A stretch of 64,000 nucleotides of DNA, from the NCBI GenBank assembly GCA_030674185.1, contig CM060312.1, forward strand, positions 2,419,393 to 2,483,392. The letters are read 5' to 3'. Source of the DNA: Monoplex corrugatus (taxonomy: Eukaryota > Mollusca > Gastropoda > Littorinimorpha > Ranellidae). The position numbers and the translations under genes are program-made. How positions within the stretch are numbered: position 1 is the first letter of the stretch; the number at the start of each line of letters is the position of its first letter. Under the pieces are notes generated by a model. It did no database searches. It worked only from the letters and a program-made list of their open reading frames with translations, and was not told where the DNA came from. This document shows positions 1-59,820 of this stretch, one piece after another.

Positions 1-230
1 AAACAGACACAATATCCATGTTCAGAAGAATGTTACACATTATATAGGCCTACACAAAAATATAGTTAGACACGATGTGTTATCCATGCACGGACACACT
101 ACATACCTACACAGAACATGTTAACTACCAACTCCACACACAGTACTGATGGATACAACGGCCAAGCATCACAACGGCTGACCTCCAATCAAACGATCCA
201 AGTTTGACCCAAATGGGCGCCGCCTGGTAA
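1..230. other. Unassigned non-repetitive flank
   Basis: Unique sequence before the first array. I see no coding or element signature in it. Confidence 0.4.
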
Positions 231-3119
231 ATAAAGGATGGACATTTTTTGTGTGTAAAGGATGGACATTTTTTGTAGTGAAGGATGGACATTTTTTTAG
301 TGTAAAGGATGGACATTTTTTTGTATTGAAGGATGGACATTTTTTTAGTGTAAAGGATGGACATTTAAGATGACATTTGTGTGTAAAGGATGGACATTTT
401 TTGTATGTAAAGGATGGACAGTTTTTGTATGTAAAGGATGGACATTTTTGTGTGTAAAGGATGGACAGTTTTTGTGTGTAAAGGATGGACACTTTCTGTA
501 TGTAAAGGATGGACAGTTTTTGTATGTAAAGGATGGACAGTTTTTGTATGTAAAGGATGGACATTTTTGTGTGTAAAGGATGGACAGTTTTTGTATGTAA
601 AGGATGGACAGTTTTTGTATGTAAAGGATGGACAGTTTTTGTGTGTAAAGGATGGACAGTTTTTGTATGTAAAGGATGGACATTTTTTGTTATGTAAAGG
701 ATGGACATTTTTTGTATGTAAAGGATGGACAGTTTTTGTATGTAAAGGATGGACATTTTTGTGTGTAAAGGATGGACAGTTTTTGTGTGTAAAGGATGGA
801 CATTTTTTGTGTGTAAAGGATGGACAGTTTTTGTATGTAAAGGATGGACAGTTTTTTGTATGTAAAGGATGGACAGTTTTTGTATGTAAAGGATGGACAC
901 TTTCTGCTGTATGTAAAGGATGGACATTTTTTGTATGTAAAGGATGGACAGTTTTTGTATGTAAAGGATGGACAGTTTTTGTATGTAAAGGATGGACACT
1001 TTCTGTATGTAAAGGATGGACACTTTCTGTATGTAAAGGATGGACAGTTTTTGTGTGTTAAAGGATGGACAGTTTTTGTATGTAAAGGATGGACAGTTTT
1101 TGTGTGTAAAGGATGGACAGTTTTTGTGTGTAAAGGATGGACAGTTTTTGTATGTAAAGGATGGACAGTTTTTGTATGTAAAGGATGGACAGTTTTTGTA
1201 TGTAAAGGATGGACATTTTTTGTGTGTAAAGGATGGACACTTTCTGTATGTAAAGGATGGACAGTTTTTGTATGTAAAGGATGGACACTTTCTGTATGTA
1301 AAGGATTGGACAGTTTTTGTATGTAAAGGATGGACAGTTTTTGTATGTAAAGGATGGACAGTTTTTTGTGTGTAAAGGATGGACAGTTTTGTATGTAAAG
1401 GATGGACATTTTTTGTATGTAAAGGATGGACAGTTTTTGTGTGTAAAGGATGGACAGTTTTTGTGTGTAAAGGATGGACAGTTTTTGTGTGTAAAGGATG
1501 GACAGTTTTTTGTGTGTAAAGGATGGACAGTTTTTGTGTGTAAAGGATGGACAGTTTTTGTATGTAAAGGATGGACAGTTTTGTGTGTAAAGGATGGACA
1601 GTTTTTGTGTGTAAAGGATGGACAGTTTTTGTATGTAAAGGATGGACAGTTTTTTGTATGTAAAGGATGGACAGTTTTTGTATGTAAAGGATGGACAGTT
1701 TTTGTATGTAAAGGATGGACAGTTTTTGTATGTAAAGGATGGACAGTTTTTGTATGTAAAGGATGGACACTTTCTGCTGTATGTAAAGGATGGACATTTT
1801 TTGTATGTAAAGGATGGACAGTTTTTGTGTGTAAAGGATGGACAGTTTTTGTATGTAAAGGATGGACACTTTCTGTATGTAAAGGATGGACACTTTCTGT
1901 ATGTAAAGGATGGACAGTTTTTGTGTGTAAGGGATGGACAGTTTTTGTATGTAAAGGATGGACAGTTTTTGTATGTAAAGGATGGACATTTTTTGTATGT
2001 AAAGGATGGACAGTTTTTGTGTGTAAAAGATGGACAGTTTTTGTGTGTAAAGGATGGACAGTTTTTGTGTGTAAAGGATGGACAGTTTTTGTATGTAAAG
2101 GATGGACAGTTTTTGTATGTAAAGGATGGACAGTTTTTTGTGTGTAAAGGATGGACATTTTTTGTATGTAAAGGATGGACACTTTCTGTATGTAAAGGAT
2201 GGACACTTTCTGTATGTAAAGGATGGACAGTTTTTGTATGTAAAGGATGGACATTTTTTGTGTGTAAAGGATGGACATTTTTTGTATGTAAAGGATGGAC
2301 ATTTTTTGTATGTAAAGGATGGACACTTTCTGTATGTAAAGGATGGACAGTTTTTGTATGTAAAGGATGGACAGTTTTTGTATGTAAAGGATGGACAGTT
2401 TTTGTGTGTAAAGGATGGACAGTTTTTGTATATAAAGGATGGACATTTTTTGTATGTAAAGGATGGACAGTTTTTGTATGTAAAGGATGGACAGTTTTTG
2501 TATGTAAAGGATGGACACTTTCTGTATGTAAAGGATGGACACTTTCTGTATGTAAAGGATGGACAGTTTTTGTGTGTAAGGGATGGACAGTTTTTGTATG
2601 TAAAGGATGGACAGTTTTTGTATGTAAAGGATGGACATTTTTTGTATGTAAAGGATGGACAGTTTTTGTGTGTAAAGGATGGACAGTTTTTGTGTGTAAA
2701 GGATGGACAGTTTTTGTATGTAAAGGATGGACAGTTTTTGTATGTAAAGGATGGACAGTTTTTGTATGTAAAGGATGGACATTTTTTGTGTGTAAAGGAT
2801 GGACACTTTCTGTATGTAAAGGATGGACAGTTTTTGTATGTAAAGGATGGACACTTTCTGTATGTAAAGGATGGACAGTTTTTGTATGTAAAGGATGGAC
2901 ACTTTCTGTATGTAAAGGATGGACAGTTTTTGTATGTAAAGGATGGACAGTTTTTGTATGTAAAGGATGGACAGTTTTTGTGTGTAAAGGATGGACAGTT
3001 TTTGTATATAAAGGATGGACAGTTTTTGTATGTAAAGGATGGACAGTTTTTGTATGTAAAGGATGGACAGTTTTTGTGTGTAAAGGATGGACAGTTTTTG
3101 TGTGTAAGATGGACATTTT
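231..3119. repeat. 24-bp minisatellite, about 120 copies
   Basis: The unit is ggatggacagtttttgta plus tgtaaa, with a C/T-rich variant (ggacactttctg) and a variant with one more T. Since 24 is a multiple of three, long frames stay open on both strands and in several frames (up to 984 codons on minus, eight-residue repeats such as KNCPSFTY). Frame jumps inside the array and equal openness on both strands argue against a protein. Confidence 0.95.
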
Positions 3120-4015
3120 TCAATCTCCAGTCAAGCCTAGTGCAGACTGTGAACTGAACATCCTGTGCATATATGTATGCAGAACATCATATAGACAAGT
3201 TATGGCAACATCAATCTACATATTAAGTCATTCAGAGTCTGTCAAGTTAAAACGCCACAAAAAACATCATGCATACCTCAAAGATTGAGTAATGCAGACA
3301 GTGGCAGTGACATAACCTTACACAGTGTTCCCAAACAATGCACATCTATGATCTGTGAAACATCCTCACATGCAGACGACAAACATACAGACAACAGACA
3401 ATATCCAAGTGTGGGTAAGACTGCACAGTTACACATGACACATTAAACTAAACACACACATTATGACACACCTGTATGTGTGAGCACCCTGTATGTGTTA
3501 GCACACCTGTAGTTTATGTATGAGCACACTGTATGTGTGACACCATTATGTGATGAGCACACCTGTCTGTTGATGCACACCTGTATATGTGAAGCACACC
3601 TTAAGCTATGTATACACACCTGATGTTGTGACAACTGTCAAGTCTATCATGGTGTAATGCCTGAAGCCCAAATGAGTTTGAAAATAGCAGTAAACATGAA
3701 TGATTTACAGTTCAAATCACTAATACAATGATTAAGTTAAATCACTAATACAATGATATACAGTTCATAATACAAAATCCAATGATTTACAGTTCATAAT
3801 CCAAACATACCAATGATTAAGTTCATAATCATAATACAATGATTACAGTTCATAATCCTATACAAAGATTACGTTCATATCACAATCAATGATTACAGTT
3901 CATAATCACTAAATACAAAGATTTACAGTTATAATCACTAATACCATGATGTTAAGTCATATCACTAAATACACAATGATTACAGTTCATAATCACTAAT
4001 ACAATGGTTTACAGT
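3120..4015. repeat. Unique flank, then degenerate short tandem repeats
   Basis: 3120-3460 is unassigned unique sequence. 3465-3625 is a worn repeat of acacctgtatgtgtgagc type. 3690-4015 is a worn 29-bp repeat of aatgatttacagttcataat type. Copies differ by many small deletions. Confidence 0.7.
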
Positions 4016-4017
4016 AA

Positions 4018-4225
4018 TCCATAAGCTATACACACAGATGTTATAAATGTCACATGATGGTGAAGACCCATAAGCTATACACACAGATGTTAAAAATGTC
4101 ACATGATGAAGACCCATAAGCTATACACACAGATGTTAAAAATGTCACATGATGGTGAAGACCCATAAGCTATACACACAGATGTTATAAATGCCACATG
4201 ATGGCGAAGACCCATAAGCTGTACA
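4018..4225. repeat. 49-bp tandem repeat, about four copies
   Basis: The unit begins acccataagctatacacaca and ends with a gatggtgaag-like segment. Copies are nearly identical. Confidence 0.85.
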
Positions 4226-4261
4226 CAGCGGCAAGATCTTGAGATTTTACATTGTGTATGG

Positions 4262-5474
4262 GTTATAAGTGTATCTTTCTTTGGTTCTAGTGTATCTTTG
4301 TGTGGTTCTGAGTGTATCTTTGTGTGGTTCTGGGTGTATCTTTGTTTGGTTCTGAGTGTATCTTGTGTGGTTCTGAGTGATCTTTGTTTTGTTCTGAGTG
4401 TATCTTTGTGTGGTTCTGAGTTATCTTTGTTTGGTTCTGAGTGTATCTTTGTGTGGTTCTGAGTGATCTTTGTTTATTTCTGAGTGTATCTTTGTGTGGT
4501 TCTGAGTGATCTTTGTTTGGTTCTGAGTGTATCTTTCTGTGGTTCTCAATGTATCTTTGTGTGGTTCTGAGTGTATCTTTGTGTGGTTCTGAGTGTATCT
4601 TTGTGTGATTCTGAATATTTTTTTGCATGGCTTGAGTGTCTCTTTGTGTGGGTCTGAGTGTATCTTTGTATGGTTACTGAGTGCTATATCTTTGTGTGGC
4701 TCTGAGTGTATCTTTGTGTGGTTCTGAGTGTATCTTGTGTGTTCTGATATTCTTTGTGATGGTCTGAGTGTATCTTTGTGTGGTCTGAGTGTATCTTTGT
4801 GATGGTTCTGAGTGTATCGTGTGTGTGTGGGTTTTGAGTGTATCTTTGTGTGGTTCTGTGTGTTCTGAGTGTATCTGTGTGTGTTCTGAATGTATCTTTG
4901 TGTGGTCTGAGTGTATCTTTGTGTGGTTCTGAGTGTATCTTGTGTAGTTCTGAATGTATCTTTGTGTGTTCGAGTGTATCTGTGTGTGGTTCTGAGTGTA
5001 TCTTTGTGTGGTTCTGAGTGTATCTTTGTGTAGTTCTGAGTGTATCTTTGTGTAGTTCTGAGTGTATCTTTGTGTGGTTCTGAGTGTATCTTTGTGTGTT
5101 CTGAGTGTATCTTTGTGTGTTCTGGTGTATCTTTGTGTGGTTCTGAGTGTATCTTGTGTGGTTCTGATGTATCTTTGTTGTTCTGAGTGTATCTTTGTGT
5201 GGTTCTGAGTGTATCTTTGTGCTCAGTGTCTGGGTGTATCTTTGTGCAGTTTGAGTTCAGTTGAGTGTATCTTTGTGCAGTTCTGAGTGTATCGTTGTGT
5301 GGTTCTGGGTGTATCTTTGTGTGGTTCTGGTGTATCTTTGTGTGGTTCTGAGTGTATCTTTGTGTGTTCTGAGTGTATCTTTGTGTAGTTCTGAGTGTAT
5401 CTGTGTGTGGTTCTGAGTGTATCTTTGTGTAGTTCTGAGTGTATCTTGTGTAGTTCTGAGTGTATCTTTGTGTC
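4262..5474. repeat. 22-bp minisatellite, about 55 copies
   Basis: The unit is ctgagtgtatctttgtgtgg plus tt. One- and two-base deletions interrupt it often. The minus-strand open frames (RYTQNHTKIHSEPHK type) are repeat translations. Confidence 0.92.
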
Positions 5475-6308
5475 AATCTGTCGGTGAAACAACTCAGGTG
5501 ATTCCCACCACAGCTAGGAAATACACACAGCCCTGTAAAACAGACCTAAGGCACTGACCAGATCCTGAGATTCTACATTCAAACAACACTTACAGACTGC
5601 CCCATAACCCTGGAAATAGAGGTAGCTGTAACTTCAACCTTTTTCAGGGCCAACTTGATGAGGGTATACCCATCTGCTCTTTCTTATTGCTTTACCTTCC
5701 CCAACCAACCAACCTTTGGAGAACCTTTTTCAGAGCCAACATGATGAGGGCTGTAACCATCTTGTCTCTTGCTTCTTTTCCTTCCCCAATTCTGATCAAT
5801 CAGGTACCATTTACAGGTGAGCACACTGGAGGCCACATACACAGAGCTTCCGTCTAACATCACTCATAGTGAAAAGATGTTAAATCAAAGAACGAACGAA
5901 TGAAATACACAGAGCTTTTTCAAGCCAGACTCAAACCAGTGCAGCCAGAGTGGAAGGCAGAGAAGTTCTCACCTGTCCATCACCCAGGTCACCCCTGAGA
6001 TTCAACGCGACTGCATTACCAAGCTGAATTCATAGGATGAACTCATGTATACAATATAGCTGTTTGTTCAATATGAAATACTGAAGGCTGCTCAGATTAC
6101 TGATCTTACATGTCACATGCATTACGATAAATTCCAAATTTTTTAACACTCAAAATCCAAAAGGAATTAGACAATAAACAAATTGGTCAATTGGTCAATA
6201 TGGGAAGTGACTCCAACAGAACACAAACACACGCAGTCTTGGTTCTCTCCCCTGTAAAAGGCCTATGCTACGTTGAGCAAGAAACTGAGCCTCTTAATCC
6301 ATTTACTC
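5475..6308. other. Unique sequence with dispersed-repeat fragments
   Basis: The stretch at about 5685-5860 contains the motif gctttaccttccccaa followed by a ggtaccatttacaggtg segment. The same motif recurs near 11715-11765 and 58605-58660 (ccttccccaa...gggtcaggtact...cagctgggt), so it is probably a dispersed SINE-like repeat. No exon was recognised. Confidence 0.45.
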
Positions 6309-6310
6309 AT

Positions 6311-6361
<51 letters not shown>

Positions 6362-6382
6362 ACACACACACACACACACAGA

Positions 6383-6437
<55 letters not shown>

Positions 6438-6450
6438 ACACACACACAGA
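6311..6450. repeat. (CA)n microsatellite
   Basis: CA tract with a few GA and TA interruptions. Frames through it are poly-His/Thr or Cys/Val artefacts. Confidence 0.97.
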
Positions 6451-7275
6451 GTTGCCAGAAAGGATAAAAGTTTAAAATGCACTCCAAACGCACTCACTGT
6501 GAAAAGCGACAATGAGATAAGAACTGCACGCAAAAAACTATTGTCAACAATGACAGTACTATCAACAATTCCACAAACCAAACCTACACGATCAATTTCA
6601 CCTTAACCTTAGTTTTCCTTTCACAAACATGTAGATAATTCCAACATACCTGACAATTTGGCCTGACCAAGAATGAGGTAGTCAGTGATAGCAGGGAGGG
6701 GACAGGAGGGGGGGGGGGGGAAGATATTACAACGTGTAAACTCCAGGATGTAAAAAGTAATAAGAGATATGAACTAATCTTCTTTATGTCAGGTGACACA
6801 TACGTATTCCACTTCTAAACACGACAGCTGGCAGTTGTCTGCATCAGAGATAAGGATAGGCAAGACAGGCGCCTTACTTCATGATACACTGTTTTATCAG
6901 CCACACTGAGGAGGCCATGGTGCATCACATTCAGCTCTAAGGAGGCTCAAAGTAGTGTATATGTTTTGTTGTTCTAAAACGTACGGTAAATATGAAGTCT
7001 GACTGTGGTCGCCAGCACAATGGACGTGCCACATTGTGGCTCTCCCCATAAAAAGTAACCCGAACTGTACAAAGTACACCAGCAGTGACAAAAAAGATAT
7101 AATACAATACAACAGTACATAAAACATTAAAAATACTCAAATGCCTGACTCTCTATCCCTGCCTCTGGCAGTGCCTTACAGGCTTAGGGTCTTACAGGAA
7201 CAGAACATTCTCTGAATTTCTCAATGTGTGTTTGCAATTTGTGTTCCAAGTCAGGCTGAGTTTGGCCAGTTCCAT
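6451..7275. other. Unassigned unique sequence
   Basis: Non-repetitive apart from a short poly-G at about 6708-6721. Short open frames on minus (76 codons or fewer) lack any recognisable motif. I see no gene here. Confidence 0.4.
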
Positions 7276-8221
7276 TCAGACACACAAAGATATAACATCA
7301 GACACACAAAGATATGACATCAGACACACAAAGATATGACATCAGACACACAAAGATATAACATCAGACACAAAAAGATATAACATCAGACACACAAAGA
7401 TACGACATCAGACACAAAAAGATATAACATCAGACACACAAAGATATGACACCAGACACACAAAGATATGACATCAGACACACAAAGATATAACATCAGA
7501 CACACAAAGATATGACATCAGACACACAAAGATATGACATCAGACACACAAAGATATAACATCACACACAAAAAGATATAACATCAGACACACAAAGATA
7601 TAACACCAGACACACAAAGATATAACACCAGACACACAAAGATATGACATCAGACACACAAAGATATGATATCAGACACACAAAGATATGACATCAGACA
7701 CACAAAGATATAACACCAGACACACAAAGATATGACATCAGACACACAAAGATATAACATCAGACACAAAAAGATATAACATCAGACACAAAAAGATATG
7801 ACATCCGACACACAAAGATATGACATCAGACACACAAAGATATAACATCAGACACAAAAAGATATAACATCAGACACAAAAAGATACGACATCAGACACA
7901 CAAAGATATGACATCAGACACACAAAGATATGACATCAGACACACAAAGATATGACATCAGACACACAAAGATATAACATCAGACACACAAAGATATGAC
8001 ATCAGACACACAAAGATATAACATCAGACACACAAAGATATAACACCAGACACACAAAGATATAACATCAGACACACAAAGATATGACATCAGACACACA
8101 AAGATATAACATCAGACACACAAAGATATAACACCAGACACACAAAGATATAACATCTGACACACAAAGATACATCAGACACACAAAGATATGACATCAG
8201 ACACACAAAGATATAACGTCT
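7276..8221. repeat. 22-bp minisatellite, about 42 copies
   Basis: The unit is gacacacaaagatatgacat plus ca, with c/t and a/g variants (ataacatca, ataacacca). It is well conserved and lies downstream of the SSUH2-like stop codon. Confidence 0.95.
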
Positions 8222-8276
8222 GTCTTGGTACACAGCAAACACATCATGTCCCACATCAACAAAGTCTCTAGGTCAG

Positions 8277-8425
8277 CAACCAGAAAAACACGAAAACAGA
8301 ATCAGAATGCACATTTGATACAAAACAAGACAGGCGTAATTTTCGGCAACTGGCCTTTGTCATTTACGCCTGTTTTGTCTTGTATTAAATACGTGTTCTG
8401 ATTCTATTTTCATGTTTTTCTGGTT
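8277..8425. mobile_element. Long inverted repeat, MITE-like hairpin
   Basis: Two arms of about 62 bp, aaccagaaaaacacgaaaac... to ...caagacaggcgtaa and its reverse complement at 8363-8425, with roughly 80 percent identity. They are separated by about 25 bases. A near-perfect palindrome of this length fits a foldback MITE; no flanking target duplication was established. Confidence 0.65.
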
Positions 8426-8539
8426 CCTGTTTGTTGGAACGCGGGCAGTCACACTTGTTTGGGATCTAGATCATCAAGTTTTTTTCCAGTAAACGTCACA
8501 TCCTTCAGAGAATGAGAGACTGGTGGTGGTCAAGGCATC

Positions 8540-8626
8540 CATCTCCATGGTTCCAGCACAGGTCAGGATAATGACTCACAGGATGACAGGCAGGATGATG
8601 ACTCACATGACAGGCAGGATGATGAC

Positions 8627-8640
<14 letters not shown>
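8540..8640 (-). repeat. Tandem copies of the stop-codon region (3' UTR)
   Basis: On the gene strand the segment with GTCATCTTGTGAGTCATC at the stop is followed by two further copies (gtcatgtgagtcatcatc and gtcatcctgtgagtcatt), spaced 24-28 bp. The first copy includes the real TGA. Confidence 0.75.
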
Positions 8641-56393
<47,753 letters not shown>

Positions 56394-56660
56394 TCTCGTG
56401 CAGTCAGCCACACGCTCACCAACACAGGACCGGTAGGCCTACAAGCTGACGGCCTTGCCAGCGACACATCGCCCACTCAACGAGGCCACGCCTGTATTGG
56501 CAAAACACACAAGTTGGTAGCCTATCCAAAGAGGGCATGCAGTATTCTCTTTGGTCTATTCAACAGTCATCACACTCGGACAATTCCATACACGCTCCGC
56601 CCAAAGATGCCAGTGATTACCTGGCAGACTCGAGAAACTGCTCAAAAGCATATATGCTGG
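56394..56660 (-). promoter_or_regulatory. Putative SSUH2-like promoter and 5' UTR
   Basis: Unique, CpG-containing sequence directly upstream of the proposed start codon. On the gene strand it carries a CCAAT box (plus-strand ATTGG at 56496-56500, about 105 bp from the ATG) and a GC box (plus-strand gctccgccc at 56594-56602). It is one of the few non-repetitive stretches of this length in the window. I cannot place the transcription start. Confidence 0.35.
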
Positions 56661-56749
56661 GCAAGTTCAGGTCAACAATAGTCAATGATGACGGTTGACC
56701 TTCCAAATTGAAATTGAAAAAGGTCTTGAAATGGGAGGAAAGAGGGTGG

Positions 56750-56950
56750 CTATGAAACACTAAGCTGACACCACTGAGATAATTAGAGCGCTAAAAGTAG
56801 GGATAGATATAATGGAGGGCCATGATCGCCAACACCATGCGGCAGGGCACATGATGATAATTAAAGTAGGCCTATATATTATATACCGGGCAGCCAACAG
56901 GCCACGTCTTACATTGCAGTGGAACCGAACTACAGACGACAGAATCCACG
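56750..56950 (+). mobile_element. LINE 3' scrap (56807-56861) nested in a dispersed repeat
   Basis: The string ggagggccatgatcgccaac then accatgcggcagggcacatg and atgat matches the end of the GAT-tailed LINE ORF (ANAMRQGT-stop plus tail). It is flanked by two halves of the repeat seen intact at 55985-56090, as expected if the LINE inserted into it. Confidence 0.6.
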
Positions 56951-57443
56951 GCCAACCAAACCGCTGAAAAACAAATAAATAAATGAATAAAAATTCGCCA
57001 AACTTTGCCCTGTCCAAGAATTGAATACATGGCCTCTGCATCAATCATGAGCATTTTGTTATCGTTGTTGTTGTTATTGTTGTTGATCTGTTGTTGTTGT
57101 TATTGATTTGTTGCTGTTGTTGCTGCTGCTGTTGTTGTTGATTTGTTGTTGTTGTTTATTTGTTGCTGCTGCTGCTGTTGTTGTTGTTGTCTTCGTCGTC
57201 GTCGTCGTCGTCGTTGTTGTTGTTGTTGTTGTTGATTTGTTCTATTGTTGTTGTTGCTGATTTATGCGGGCATAGGTTTTTGTTGTTGCTTGTTTTCCCC
57301 ATGGAGTAAAAGTAGAGGTCAGTCTATAAAAGTAGAGGTCAGTCTATAAAAGTAGAGGTCAGTCTATAAAATAGAGGTCAGTCTGTCTTCCCATGGCCCA
57401 TAAGTTGTTGACAGTCATTCAAGTCAGGGTGAGACTCCTCCAT
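56951..57443. repeat. (TTG)n/(TCG)n trinucleotides and a 20-bp repeat
   Basis: TTG repeats with CTG and TCG blocks at 57056-57260. A 20-bp unit, aaaagtagaggtcagtctat, occurs four times at 57307-57386. Confidence 0.85.
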
Positions 57444-58512
57444 TTTGGTTGGTTGTTTGATTGGATGGTTGGTTGGTTGCTTGGTTTGGCTTGGTTTGTT
57501 TTGGTGTGGTTTGGTTTGGTTTGGTTTGGTGTGGTTTGGTGTGGTTTGGTTTGGTGTGGTTGGTTTGGTTTGGGTGTGTGTGTGGTTTGGTTTGGTGTGT
57601 GGTTTGGTTTGGTTTGGTTTGGTGTGGTGTGGTTTGGTTGTGTGGTTTGGTTTGGTGTGGTTGGTTTGGTTTGGTTTGGTTTGGTGGTGTTTGGTTTGGT
57701 TTGGTTTGGGTTGGTTGTGGTTTGGTTTGGTTTGGTGTGGTTTGGTTTGTTTGGTGTGGTTTGGTTTGGTTTGGTGTGGTTTGGTTTGGTTTGGTTTGGT
57801 TTGGTTTGGTGGTTGGTTTGGTTTGGTTGTTTGGTTGGTTTGGTTTGGTTGTGGTTGGTGTGGTTTGGTTTTGGTTTGGTTTGGTGTGGTTTGTGTTTGG
57901 TTGTGGTTTGTTGGTTTGGTTTGGTTGTTTGGTGTGGTTGGTTTGGTTTGGTTTGGTTTGGTGTGGTTTGGTTGGTTTGGTTTGGTGTTGGTTGTTTGGT
58001 TGGTTGGTTGGTTGGTTGGTTTGGTGTGGTTTGGTTTGGTTGGTTGTGGTTTGGTTTGGTTTGGTTTGGTTTGGTTTGGTGTGGTGTGGTTTGGTTTGGT
58101 GTGGTTGGTTTGGTTGGTGTGGTGTGGTGTGGTTTGGTTTGGTTTGGTTTGGTGGGTTTGGTTTGGTTGTGGTTTGGTTGGTTTGGTTTGGTTTGGTTTG
58201 GTTTGGTTTGGTGTGGTTTGGTTTGTGGGTTTGGTTGTTGGTGTTGGTTTGGTTGGTTTGTTGGTTTGGTTTGGTTGGTGGTTTGGTGTGTGGTGTGGTT
58301 GTGGTTTGGTTGTGGTTGGTGGGTTTGGTTTGGTTGTGGTTTGGTTTGGTTTGGTTTGGGTTTGGTTGGTTGTGGTTTGGTTGTGGTGTGGTTTGGTGTG
58401 GTGGGGTTTGGTTTGGTTGTGGTTTGGTGTGGTTTGGTTTGGTGTGGTTTTTGGTGTGGTGAGGTTTGGTTTGGTGTGGTGAGGTTTGGTTTGGTTTGGT
58501 GTAGTTTGAGTC
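57444..58512. repeat. (TTGGT)n pentanucleotide array, about 1.07 kb
   Basis: TTGGT repeats with TGTGG and TTG variants. A pentanucleotide keeps all three plus frames open (333-374 codons of Trp/Phe/Gly/Leu/Val) and one minus frame (Asn/Gln/Pro/Lys/Thr). None looks like a protein. Confidence 0.96.
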
Positions 58513-58933
58513 GGTGATTTTTTTGTTTGTTTTTGTTTTCTATGGGGGAATGAAGGGGGTGGCAACATTAATAGGGCGATGCCCGTCTTCTCTACCTCGA
58601 TCGCTGCTTTATCTTCCCCAACCTGAACAGGGTCAGGTACTCATTCACAGCTGGGCTATGGACAGGTACTGCCTGTACAACGTTGTTGTTTTTTTCCTGA
58701 AAACAAATAGGAGTGTAGCTGAGACACCTCATTACTATGCATTCCATTTAAGTCAGTGGTGAGGAACTGTTGATAATCAAACCTTAACACGATGCATACT
58801 GAAACAGAAAACAAGAAAGACTTGAGAAAACGTGATGCACAATCTTCATCAGCCATAGACAGCTTCAGTTAAAGTTTCTCAAGATATCATATCCTCGCTC
58901 AGAATGCCACAGATGTCATGTGATGAAGAAGAC
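58513..58933. other. Unassigned sequence with a dispersed-repeat fragment
   Basis: 58600-58660 shares gctttatcttccccaacctg and gggtcaggtactcattcaca with the repeats near 5685 and 11715. The rest is unrecognised. Confidence 0.4.
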
Positions 58934-59090
58934 TTAACCCTTTGACCCCCCACACCCTGTCCACCAGCATCCTCGCATTGTCAACCATGCTTGCAAAACA
59001 AAAAACTGGTGGATGGAGTGGATAGGGTGAGGAAGTCAAAGCGATGAGTTTTTCAAGCTGGTGGCTAGGGTGCGGGAGCGAAAGGGTTAA
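58934..59090. mobile_element. Palindromic MITE-like element
   Basis: Begins ttaaccctttgaccccccac and ends gggagcgaaagggttaa, with inner arms accctgtccaccagcatcct and ctggtggctagggtg. About 157 bp in total; the best single full copy of this family in the window. Confidence 0.65.
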
Positions 59091-59380
59091 AATGACCATG
59101 GCATAAGCCATAAGCCTGCCGTTGGGAGCTCTCTGCGCAGGTATGGTAACAAACCACTATAGGAGCATACTATCGCCACATACATACAGTATCAGTCACA
59201 AAGCAGCAATCTGTAACTTGTCTCAGCGTTACTTCAAGGTATACGTTAATAAAGTCATTAATCTGACGTTAGGATCAAATACCAATTGCATTGAGGCTGT
59301 GACATATCGTAGGCAAGACATTCATTGACTTGCCAGTTTATGTGTTTTCTATTATCTGGTGCCTTGAGTCGTAAGCACAC
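59091..59380. other. Unassigned unique sequence
   Basis: Nothing recognised on either strand. Confidence 0.4.
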
Positions 59381-59404
59381 TCACACACACACACGCACAC
59401 ACCA

Positions 59405-59436
<32 letters not shown>

Positions 59437-59462
59437 CGCACACGCATGCATGCACTCACACA

Positions 59463-59529
<67 letters not shown>

Positions 59530-59546
59530 ACACACCACACACATTG
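59381..59546. repeat. (CA)n microsatellite
   Basis: CA tract with CGCACG and CCA interruptions. Confidence 0.96.
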
Positions 59547-59820
59547 ATTATTTTTGGATGTTACTGTATTTTGCCATATTACGAAAACACTGTACTTGCT
59601 CCCACACCCACCAGGAAAGACAACCCTTGATGCCAGTAAAAAAAAAATTGAAGTAGGTAGCCTCCCTTAGTCTGGGTTGAGTCCGTGCAAAGAGATGGAA
59701 CGCGAAGTGGTCCTGTAATGTCAGAGGTCAAGGTTGAGTAATATCAGAGGTTAAGGTTGAAGTTGCATAATCAAGTCTGTTGACCTCCTGTCCCCTTAGT
59801 GCCTCGTCCATCTGCCATGT
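59547..59820. other. Unassigned unique sequence
   Basis: Contains a short direct repeat of gtcagaggtcaaggttgagt type at about 59720-59765. No gene seen. Confidence 0.4.

Noticed and set aside
231..3119. Long minisatellite frames read as a repetitive protein gene
   Set aside because: Open equally on both strands and in several frames because the period is a multiple of three; no start, signal peptide or stable frame along the whole array.
56640..56660. tatatg motif as a TATA box for the gene
   Set aside because: Too far from the proposed start codon and without other support.
57378..58568. Asn/Gln/Pro/Lys/Thr frame and Trp/Gly/Phe frames over the TTGGT array
   Set aside because: Pentanucleotide artefacts, open in all frames of one strand.
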